Of a stretch of 19,029 nt of DNA, positions 7,594 through 14,385 are shown in pieces. The position numbers and the translations under genes were made by a program. Positions within the stretch are counted from its first letter, which is position 1. Each line of letters opens with the position of its first letter. Source of the DNA: Bacteroidota bacterium. GTDB taxonomy: Bacteria; Bacteroidota; Bacteroidia; Bacteroidales; B39-G9. Where the stretch lies: NCBI GenBank assembly GCA_030592465.1, contig JAUVJB010000026.1, forward strand, positions 1 through 19,029, written 5' to 3'. A model generated the notes under the pieces. The model did no database searches and was not told where the DNA came from. It saw nothing but the letters and a program-made list of their open reading frames with translations.

Positions 7594-8730
7594 ATGTATA
7601 AGAATATTAACGTAATTTTTTTATTAATATTAATTAGTCTGTTAAATATTCAAGCAAATATTTATGCCAAAGGAACAAAATATTTAAAAAATAAACCGGT
7701 AATTGTTGTTATAGATGCCGGTCATGGCGGAAAGGATCCCGGAGCAATTGGGCGAAACGGTCAGGAAAAAAATATTGCACTTGCCATTGCATTAAAATTA
7801 GGCAAGTTACTTGAAGATAATTTACAAAACGTAAAAGTAATTTATACACGTAAAACAGATGTTTTTGTCGAATTAAATAAAAGAGCAGAAATAGCAAATA
7901 AAAATAAAGCAGATCTTTTTATATCAATACATGCCAATGCAAGTATAAAAACAAGACCATACGGTACAGAAACTTTCGTAATGGGTTTACATAAAACGCA
8001 AGAAAATTTGAAAGTTGCAAAACGGGAAAACTCAGTTATTGTTTTTGAGGAAGATTATTCAAAAAAATATGAGGGTTATGATATAAACTCATCAGAATCA
8101 TATATAATTTTTTCGTTAATGCAAAATGCTTATTTAGAGCAGAGTTTAGCTTTTGCATCATTTGTTCAAAATGAATTTAAAAATTGTGCAAAACGACATG
8201 ACAGAGGTGTTAAACAGGCAGGTTTTCTTGTGCTTTGGAACACAACAATGCCGAGTGTGTTGATAGAAACAGGTTTTATTTCAAATGAGAATGAAGAAAA
8301 ATATTTACTTTCTAATAAAGGGAAAGATGCTATTGCTTTGTGTATTTATAAAGCTCTCTGTGAATATATTAAGTCAATAAATAATAAAACTGTATCTGAT
8401 ACAACTAATTTTAAAATAAATAAATCAGTTTCCAAAAACGATAGTATAACAAAATTAAAAAAGCGAACTATTGATGATAGAATTTTTTTTAAAATCCAAA
8501 TAACATCATCATCAAAACAAATACCGTTAGATTCAAGCTATTTTAAAGGATTTAAAGATGTTGAAGAACACAAGATTTCATCAGCCTACAAATATACAAT
8601 AGGTAATGATACAGACATTGATAAAATAAAAAAGATGCAACAATCTGTCAGGCGATATTTTCCGGATGCTTTTATTGTTGCTTTTAAAAATGAAAAAAAA
8701 ATTCCAATTAATGAGGCTATTAAAAAATAA
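7594..8730 (+). CDS. N-acetylmuramoyl-L-alanine amidase (Amidase_3, AmiC-type) with C-terminal SPOR-like domain
   Basis: A 378-residue exported zinc amidase that cleaves the bond between MurNAc and the stem peptide, normally for daughter-cell separation. A signal peptide covers 1-25 (cleavage near IYA-KG). The catalytic domain 35-255 has zinc ligands H44 (VIDAGHGGKDPGA), E58 (GQEKN) and H113 (FISIHANAS), and the catalytic E225 (VLIETGFISN). The insertion around 140-185 is the position of the helix that autoinhibits AmiC-type enzymes and is relieved by an EnvC/NlpD-like activator. After a charged linker, residues 296-370 form an SPOR-like domain (FFKIQITSSSKQIPL...FKGFKDVEE...YTIGN) that would target denuded septal glycan. 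The domain is homologous to the end of the next gene product. The ATG at 7594 places the signal peptide at the N-terminus. The 184-bp gap to the MCE gene holds a dispersed repeat. Confidence 0.93.
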   Translation: MYKNINVIFLLILISLLNIQANIYAKGTKYLKNKPVIVVIDAGHGGKDPGAIGRNGQEKNIALAIALKLGKLLEDNLQNVKVIYTRKTDVFVELNKRAEIANKNKADLFISIHANASIKTRPYGTETFVMGLHKTQENLKVAKRENSVIVFEEDYSKKYEGYDINSSESYIIFSLMQNAYLEQSLAFASFVQNEFKNCAKRHDRGVKQAGFLVLWNTTMPSVLIETGFISNENEEKYLLSNKGKDAIALCIYKALCEYIKSINNKTVSDTTNFKINKSVSKNDSITKLKKRTIDDRIFFKIQITSSSKQIPLDSSYFKGFKDVEEHKISSAYKYTIGNDTDIDKIKKMQQSVRRYFPDAFIVAFKNEKKIPINEAIKK

Positions 8731-8769
8731 TAAATTATATTTAGTATCTGAAAAAAAAACAATATTTGC

Positions 8770-8858
8770 CGTCTTTGCGAGGAGAAATCCCGAAGCACAG
8801 GGAAAGTAATCCATTGATTTACAGATTGCTTCTCCCCCAGTTGGCGAATCGCAATGAC
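8770..8858. repeat. GTCATTGCGA...TCGCAATGAC type dispersed repeat between amidase and MCE genes
   Basis: The ends GTCTTTGCGA (8771-8780) and TCGCAATGAC (8849-8858) are inverted repeats with one mismatch. The interior contains AGATTGCTTCTCCCCCAGTTGGCG, split here as AGATTGCTTC (8823-8832) and CCCCAGTTGGCG. It corresponds part by part to the inner element at 1467-1553. No direct repeats flank it. Short open frames crossing it are not genes. It separates two genes that are otherwise likely to be cotranscribed. Confidence 0.7.
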
Positions 8859-8914
8859 AAACAATAATAATTGAATTAATTTTCGTTTAGACATTATTTA
8901 ATAAAATAATAATT

Positions 8915-10165
8915 TTGAAAATCTCAAAACTTACTAAAATAGGCTTTATAGTTGTTGTTTCATTAGCAATACTTATTTATGGAATAAATTTTTTAAAAGG
9001 GGAAAATTTTTTTGTTAAAGAAAACTATTATTATGTAGTTTATGACAGAATTGACGGTTTAGAAAAATCGAGTCCTGTTTTAATAAACGGATATAAAGTT
9101 GGACAAGTAAGTGAGATTCATTTCCATCCTGATAATTTGGGTCGATTAGTTGTGAATATTATTGTATCAGATCAATTTAAGTTACCGAGAAATACTACAG
9201 CACAAATATTTAGTTCAGATTTGATGGGAACAAAAGAGATAGCATTGATTTTTGGTAAATCAGAAGAATATCATAATGTTGGTGACACTTTATTAGCTGA
9301 TATTGAAGGAAGTTTAACAGAACAGGTCAGTATCCAGATGTTACCGTTAAAAAAGAAAGCCGAAGATTTAATGCAGGAAATGGAAAAAGCTATTGAAGTT
9401 GTTAAATATGTTTTTAATGAAAAAACCAGAGATAATCTTAATAAAAGTTTTGCCAGCATCAAATCTGCAGTGTATAGTTTAGAACATTCATCAAGTACGT
9501 TGGACACCATAGTAACATCTGAAAAAGGCAAGTTAGAAAAAATTTTTTCAAATGTAGAATCTATATCTCAAAATCTGAGGAATAATAACGAACAAATAAC
9601 CAAAGTCATTAACAATTTTTCAGCCATAAGCGATACTATATTACAATCAGAAATATCATCAACAATTACAAAAGCAAGTATTGCTTTAACAGAGGTTAAT
9701 AACATTGTAGAAAAAATTAATAATGGAGAAGGCACAATTGGAATGTTGGTTCATAACGATACGTTATACAATCATTTAGAAGATGCATCGTATAATTTAA
9801 GCCGATTAGTTGAAGATCTTCGTATTAACCCTAAACGATATGTTCATTACTCATTAATCGACTTTGGTAGAAATGTTAATGTTGTTGATAATAAACAAGA
9901 TATCAAACATCGTAGCAATAAAAATATTTACAAAATACAATTAAAGACTTCAAATCAACCTATTCCTCTTATTCCTGAAAATTTTAAAGGTTTTAAAAAT
10001 GTTGAAGAAGCAATAAATAATGGAATTTATATTTACACCATTGGAAATAAAACAAGCTTAAAAAAAATTAATAAATTATATGATAATATTCAAAATATTT
10101 TCCCCAATTCTGTAATAATAAATTTTAAAAATGGAAAAGTTTCTCAAGTTAAAATCTCAGAATGA
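8915..10165 (+). CDS. MCE (MlaD-type) lipid-transport protein with C-terminal SPOR-like domain
   Basis: The 416-residue protein has a single N-terminal membrane anchor (about 8-24, IGFIVVVSLAILIYGINFL) and an MCE domain at 36-115. That domain includes YDRIDGLEKSSPVLINGYKVG and LPRNTTAQIFSSDLMGTKEIAL. A long helical region follows (140-300) with typical NNGEGTIGMLVHND and LRINPKRYVHYSLI(D)FG motifs. MCE proteins carry phospholipids across the periplasm as part of Mla/Pqi/Yeb-like systems; no permease or ATPase partner is encoded in this window. Residues 337-410 (YKIQLKTSNQPIPL...FKGFKNVEE...YTIGNKT) are homologous to the SPOR-like end of the upstream amidase, which is unusual for this family. 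The start is TTG at 8915; a stop lies nine codons upstream with no ATG between. Confidence 0.88.
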   Translation: MKISKLTKIGFIVVVSLAILIYGINFLKGENFFVKENYYYVVYDRIDGLEKSSPVLINGYKVGQVSEIHFHPDNLGRLVVNIIVSDQFKLPRNTTAQIFSSDLMGTKEIALIFGKSEEYHNVGDTLLADIEGSLTEQVSIQMLPLKKKAEDLMQEMEKAIEVVKYVFNEKTRDNLNKSFASIKSAVYSLEHSSSTLDTIVTSEKGKLEKIFSNVESISQNLRNNNEQITKVINNFSAISDTILQSEISSTITKASIALTEVNNIVEKINNGEGTIGMLVHNDTLYNHLEDASYNLSRLVEDLRINPKRYVHYSLIDFGRNVNVVDNKQDIKHRSNKNIYKIQLKTSNQPIPLIPENFKGFKNVEEAINNGIYIYTIGNKTSLKKINKLYDNIQNIFPNSVIINFKNGKVSQVKISE

Positions 10166-10410
10166 TTTTTTGTGATTGAAATTAATTAGCAATCAGAGTG
10201 TTGCTCTTGCCTATTTTTAATGTGCTTAAAATCAACAAGTTATTAAAATTAAAAATATTTTTTTTTCTAAGTAGTTGAAATTAAAAACAATATCAAATTT
10301 TTGAGAAAGTCAAGTAAAAAAAATTTTTTTTATAACTTTTTTTTAACAAAATTGCATCACGAAAAATTAGAAAAGGTTAAATACAAACTAAGATATTTTT
10401 AATCATTAAA

Positions 10411-11835
10411 ATGCAAAATAACGCTCACGAAAAGATTTGGAATAATTGTTTACATGTTATAAAAGATAATGTGCCTGCAATAAGTTATCGTACATGGTTT
10501 GAGCCAATTTTACCAATCAAGCTCGAAAACAAAATTCTTACCATACAAGTGCCCAGCCCATTTTTTTATGAATATTTAGAAGAAAAATTTATTGATATTA
10601 TTAGAAAAACACTATATAAAGAGCTTGGGAAAGATGCTAAGTTAGAGTATAGTGTTGTAATGGAAAATAATTATTTTACAAATAACAAACCATTTACAGT
10701 AAAAATTCCAACACGTGATACAAAAGAGATAAAAAATAAACCTGTAAATTTTCCAATTGAGAAAACAATAAAAAATCCTTTTATAATTCCCGGAATTCAA
10801 AAATTAAATATTGACCCGCAATTAAATCCGAGTTATTCATTTAAAAATTTTATTGAAGGAGACTGTAACAGATTGGCACGTTCGGCAGGATATGCTGTAT
10901 CTATCAACCCCGGAGGAACAGCCTTTAATCCTTTATTATTGTATGGAAATTCAGGTTTAGGTAAAACTCATCTTGCTCAGGCAATTGGAATTGAAGTAAA
11001 AGAAAAATTCCCTGATAAAACAGTATTATATGTAACAGCAAATAAATTTCAAACACAGTTTGTTGAAGCCACAAGAAGTAATAATACTAATGACTTCATA
11101 CATTTTTATCAAATGTTAGATATTTTAATTATTGATGATGTACATGAATTTGCAGGAAAATCAAAAACTCAAGAAATGTTTTTCCAAATATTCAATCATT
11201 TGCATCAATCAGGTAAACAATTAATTTTAACTTCAGACAAACCTCCTGTTGAATTACAAGGATTAGAGCAACGACTTCTTTCACGTTTTAAATGGGGATT
11301 GTCGGCTGATTTGCAGGAGCCTGATTATGAGACAAGAATAGCAATATTAAAACAAAAAACATATATCGACGGTATTAAACTTTCTGATGATGTTATTGAA
11401 TATATTGCTTCACATATTTCAAGCAATGTTCGTGAACTCGAAGGAGCTTTAGTATCTCTATTAGCTCAGTCAACTCTTAATAGAAAAGAAATTACTCTTG
11501 AGTTAGCTAAAAAAATGATAAATAAATTAGTTAAAAATTCTAAAAGAGAAATTACTATTGATTTTATTGAGAAAACTGTTTGCGATTATTTTAACATGTC
11601 TGTTAATATAATAAACTCTAAAACACGCAAACGCGAAATTGTGCAAGCACGTCAAATAGCTATGTATTTTGCAAAATCATTAACAAAACAATCCTTAGCA
11701 ACTATTGGAGCAAAAATCGGAGGTAAAGACCATGCAACTGTATTACATGCTTGCAAAACTGTTAATAATTTAATTGATACCGATAAACGATTTCAAGTCT
11801 ATATAACAGAAATTGAAAAAAAATTAGATTTTTAA
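10411..11835 (+). CDS. dnaA: chromosomal replication initiator DnaA
   Basis: A 474-residue AAA+ ATPase that binds DnaA boxes and opens the replication origin. Domain I (1-85, IWNNCLHVIKDNVPAISYRTWFEP) contacts helicase loaders. A linker (about 86-135) precedes the AAA+ core with Walker A GNSGLGKT (179-186), Walker B LIIDDVHEF (239-247), an arginine-finger region EQRLLSRFKWG (286-296) and sensor 2 RELEGAL (341-347). Domain IV carries the DnaA signature GGKDHATVLHACKT (437-450) for duplex DNA binding. Length and motif order are normal. The 245-bp upstream gap is very AT-rich with long A and T runs, but I see no TTATCCACA-type boxes there or in the downstream gap, so the origin need not be here. 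Neighbours are envelope genes, not dnaN or rpmH. Confidence 0.97.
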   Translation: MQNNAHEKIWNNCLHVIKDNVPAISYRTWFEPILPIKLENKILTIQVPSPFFYEYLEEKFIDIIRKTLYKELGKDAKLEYSVVMENNYFTNNKPFTVKIPTRDTKEIKNKPVNFPIEKTIKNPFIIPGIQKLNIDPQLNPSYSFKNFIEGDCNRLARSAGYAVSINPGGTAFNPLLLYGNSGLGKTHLAQAIGIEVKEKFPDKTVLYVTANKFQTQFVEATRSNNTNDFIHFYQMLDILIIDDVHEFAGKSKTQEMFFQIFNHLHQSGKQLILTSDKPPVELQGLEQRLLSRFKWGLSADLQEPDYETRIAILKQKTYIDGIKLSDDVIEYIASHISSNVRELEGALVSLLAQSTLNRKEITLELAKKMINKLVKNSKREITIDFIEKTVCDYFNMSVNIINSKTRKREIVQARQIAMYFAKSLTKQSLATIGAKIGGKDHATVLHACKTVNNLIDTDKRFQVYITEIEKKLDF

Positions 11836-12012
11836 TTGTGTTGTCATAAGGTTGCACTTATAAATCATCTTCTTTCAAACATTATGCTTAAAATATTCAA
11901 TAAATAAAGATATAATAAATAACAGTTGTTTGTTTTGAGTTGATTATATTTAATACTTTACAACTTTCAAATTTTAAAACCCCATTTAGATAAAACATCT
12001 TTTTTAAATCAA

Positions 12013-12154
12013 TGAGTCCACTGTGAAAACTATCCGCCAGCTGGCAGATTAACCGATTAGCGGTTTTGTAATGGACTGACGTACAGGCTTGTAGCTTCTA
12101 ATCCCTCCGTCAGCTGACGGATTAACCGCTTATCGGCTTTTCGCAGTGAACTCA
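12013..12154. mobile_element. 142-bp MITE-like element, full-length copy, with 4-bp target duplication
   Basis: TGAGTCCACTGTGAAAA (12013-12029) and TTTTCGCAGTGAACTCA (12138-12154) are 17-bp terminal inverted repeats with two mismatches. TCAA directly flanks both ends (12009-12012 and 12155-12158). Inside are two CAGCTG palindromes, CCGCCAGCTGGCAG (12034-12047) and the perfect TCCGTCAGCTGACGGA (12106-12121). Each is followed by an AACCG...CGG hairpin half (12051-12065 and 12124-12136). It has no coding capacity. The copy at 16441-16494 is the same element with an 88-bp internal deletion. Confidence 0.8.
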
Positions 12155-12220
12155 TCAATAGTAAATTAAATTGTAGAATTTTTACAGAGACTGTATGTTT
12201 TTAAATTACATTTTAATTAT

Positions 12221-12229
12221 TACATTTGC
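12221..12229 (+). promoter_or_regulatory. Bacteroidota-type -7 box for the LysM gene
   Basis: TACATTTGC fits the TAnnTTTGc -7 consensus recognised by the primary sigma factor of Bacteroidota. It lies about 58 bases before the ATG at 12287. No clear TTTG -33 element is visible about 20 bases upstream, so the match rests on the -7 box alone. Confidence 0.5.
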
Positions 12230-12286
12230 CTACATGATTTTTTCTATATGACAAATTATTGCTTGTTAATTCGATTTATCTAAAAA

Positions 12287-14383
12287 ATGCAAAAAAATAA
12301 ATTCATATTAATATATCTCTTCTTATTATTATCAGTTTTATCAATTAATGCACAAACCGATACTGTATTAATAAAATCAAATAATAAAGTTATCATTGAT
12401 GGTAAAAAATATTATATTCATACAGTAAGAAAAGGACAAACTCTCTATTCAATAAGCAAGTTGTATAACGTTTCTATTGAAACAATTATTAACAATAACC
12501 TTAATGTTAAAGAAGATATCAAAATCGGACAATTTTTAAAGATTCCGATTTTAAAAACTCAAAATAAAATTACTGAGGTTATTAATAAAAAGGACAGATT
12601 TTTTTATCATCTAATTGAAAAAGGACAAACAATATACTCTTTATCTAAAAAATATAATGTTCCAATTGCCGAAATATATAAATATAACCCAAAGTCTCAG
12701 AATTATATAGAAATTGGAGATACAATAAAAATACCTCAAGAAATTGAAAATAAAGAACCTGAAATTAAAAAGGACAACATTACATATATATATCATAAAG
12801 TAGAAAAGAAACAAACCCTTTATGCCATTTCAAAACTATATGATATTAAGATAAAACAAATAAAAAAAGACAATCCTGAATTGTTCGAAAGAGAATTACA
12901 AGAAAGGGAAGTGATAAAAATACCTCAAAAAATAAAAAATAAAGAACCTGAAATTAAAAAAGACAACATTACATATATATATCATAAAGTAGAAAAAGAA
13001 CAAACCCTTTATGCCATTTCAAAACTATATGATATTAAAGTAAGACAAATCAAAAAGGCTAACCCTGAACTTAAAAATAACTCAATACAAGAAGGAGAAA
13101 TTATAAAAATTCCGGTAAAAAAAAGTATTGAATTACAAGCATCGGATATTAATGCTGATACTATTACAAAACCAATTGATTTATCATTTATTGATACGGT
13201 TAAACATCCTTGCAATAATTTTTATTACACTAATCAAGTATTTAATGTAGCATTGATGCTGCCTTTTTATGCAAATGTTAACGATACCTTAGGATTAGGT
13301 GAATTTGGCGATAGTGTTGTTGTACAAAAGAATAGCAATAAAATTTATTCAAAATCAAAAATATTTATTGAATTTTATCAAGGAGCTTTATTATCTATTG
13401 AAAAATTAAAAGAACAGAATATATCAATAAATATGTATGTATATGATACACAAAATGATACATTGCAAGTTAAAAATATAATATCTCAAAATAATGATCT
13501 AAAAAAAATGGATTTAATAATAGGTCCTGTTTATAGTTCTAATTTGCAGATTGTAGCTAAATTTGCCAAAGAAAATCAAATCAACATTGTTTCACCATTA
13601 TCGTTAATAGACACATTTTTAATTAATAATCCTTATGCCTTTCAAGTAAGCCCGCCATTATCAGCTCAAATAAAATATACTTCAGAATATTTGAATAGTC
13701 TAACAGCAAAAAATTTTATTATCATTCACGATGGTAATAATGAAAATTCTAATTTAATATCTGAATTTAAAGCCAATTTATTTAAGACTATTTCAAATTC
13801 AAACACAGAAAATTATAATTACACTGAAATATACTATTATCACAATGAGGATAGTTTAATTCAAGCTAACCTATCTCCCACTTTAAAAAATATTATTATT
13901 ATTCCTTCTGAAAATCGTGCTTTTGTGAGTGATATTGTTGCAAAATTAAATGCTTTTTCAAAAAATTATGATATTACACTTTTTGGTCGCCCTCACTGGG
14001 TGAGATTTGATAATATTCAACCTGAAAATTTTCATAATTTACAAACCCAAATATTTGCAAATTCTTATATTGATTATAGTAAAAATGATGTTAAGAAGTT
14101 TGTGAAAAAATTTAGAACTACATTTAAAACAGAACCTACAAAATTTTCATTTCAAGCATTTGATATAAGTTATTATTTTATTAATGCTTTAAAAAATTAT
14201 GGTAAAGATTTTCAATATTGCTTACAATCGTTTGATATTCAGCTATTGCAAACAAAATTTAATTTTGAAAGGAAAAATAGATACAGCGGTTTTGAAAATA
14301 CAGCATTGTATATTATTACGTATGATAAAAATTATAATGTAGTTATATCATCAACTTTACCAAATAACCAAGACATTAAATAA
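12287..14383 (+). CDS. exported protein with four LysM domains and a PBP1-fold (periplasmic-binding-like) domain
   Basis: The 698-residue exported protein has a signal peptide (1-22, hydrophobic FILIYLFLLLSVLSINA). Four LysM peptidoglycan-binding domains follow at 43-87, 106-150, 169-213 and 232-276, each starting with YxxHxVxKxQTLYxIS-type residues and ending KIP. Residues about 318-690 read as a type 1 periplasmic-binding fold (VALMLPFYANV, FYQGALLSIEKLKEQ, DLIIGPVYSSNLQIVAKFAKENQINIVSPLS). E. coli LpoA, an activator of penicillin-binding protein 1A, uses a related PBP1 fold. A peptidoglycan-anchored role in wall synthesis is therefore plausible, but this is inference; amino-acid sensing is the alternative. 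LysM3 and LysM4 are a recent duplication. The ATG at 12287 follows a good -7 box. The permease gene begins 2 bp after its stop. Confidence 0.85.
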   Translation: MQKNKFILIYLFLLLSVLSINAQTDTVLIKSNNKVIIDGKKYYIHTVRKGQTLYSISKLYNVSIETIINNNLNVKEDIKIGQFLKIPILKTQNKITEVINKKDRFFYHLIEKGQTIYSLSKKYNVPIAEIYKYNPKSQNYIEIGDTIKIPQEIENKEPEIKKDNITYIYHKVEKKQTLYAISKLYDIKIKQIKKDNPELFERELQEREVIKIPQKIKNKEPEIKKDNITYIYHKVEKEQTLYAISKLYDIKVRQIKKANPELKNNSIQEGEIIKIPVKKSIELQASDINADTITKPIDLSFIDTVKHPCNNFYYTNQVFNVALMLPFYANVNDTLGLGEFGDSVVVQKNSNKIYSKSKIFIEFYQGALLSIEKLKEQNISINMYVYDTQNDTLQVKNIISQNNDLKKMDLIIGPVYSSNLQIVAKFAKENQINIVSPLSLIDTFLINNPYAFQVSPPLSAQIKYTSEYLNSLTAKNFIIIHDGNNENSNLISEFKANLFKTISNSNTENYNYTEIYYYHNEDSLIQANLSPTLKNIIIIPSENRAFVSDIVAKLNAFSKNYDITLFGRPHWVRFDNIQPENFHNLQTQIFANSYIDYSKNDVKKFVKKFRTTFKTEPTKFSFQAFDISYYFINALKNYGKDFQYCLQSFDIQLLQTKFNFERKNRYSGFENTALYIITYDKNYNVVISSTLPNNQDIK
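12732..13109 (+). repeat. 189-bp tandem duplication inside the LysM gene
   Basis: Two consecutive units, about 12732-12920 and 12921-13109, have exactly the same period of 189 bp (63 codons). They are nearly identical over most of their length, including synonymous positions, for example the run from AAAGAACCTGAAATTAAAAA (12752 and 12941) onward. The encoded linker plus LysM is therefore duplicated as a whole, in frame. LysM1 and LysM2 share the 63-residue period but are far more diverged. Confidence 0.85.
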
Positions 14384-14385
14384 TT

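Larger units (their letters stand above)
11836..12286. other. 451-bp intergenic region between dnaA and the LysM gene
   Basis: The first 177 bp are plain AT-rich sequence in which I see no gene, hairpin with T-run, or DnaA box. Next comes the 142-bp MITE-like element (12013-12154), then a leader with a good Bacteroidota -7 box at 12221-12229 serving the LysM gene. Confidence 0.6.

Noticed and set aside
8581..8894. Two overlapping minus-strand frames of 77 and 102 codons after the amidase gene
   Set aside because: They are antisense to the amidase SPOR-like domain and the dispersed repeat. No family resemblance or leader is seen.
10290..10345. A/T-run tract upstream of dnaA as the replication origin unwinding element
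   Set aside because: No DnaA boxes could be found near it; AT-rich runs are ordinary in this genome.
12043..12130. Hairpin-rich region after dnaA as a structured regulatory RNA
   Set aside because: It is the interior of a transposable repeat with 4-bp flanking duplications; that explains the structure better.
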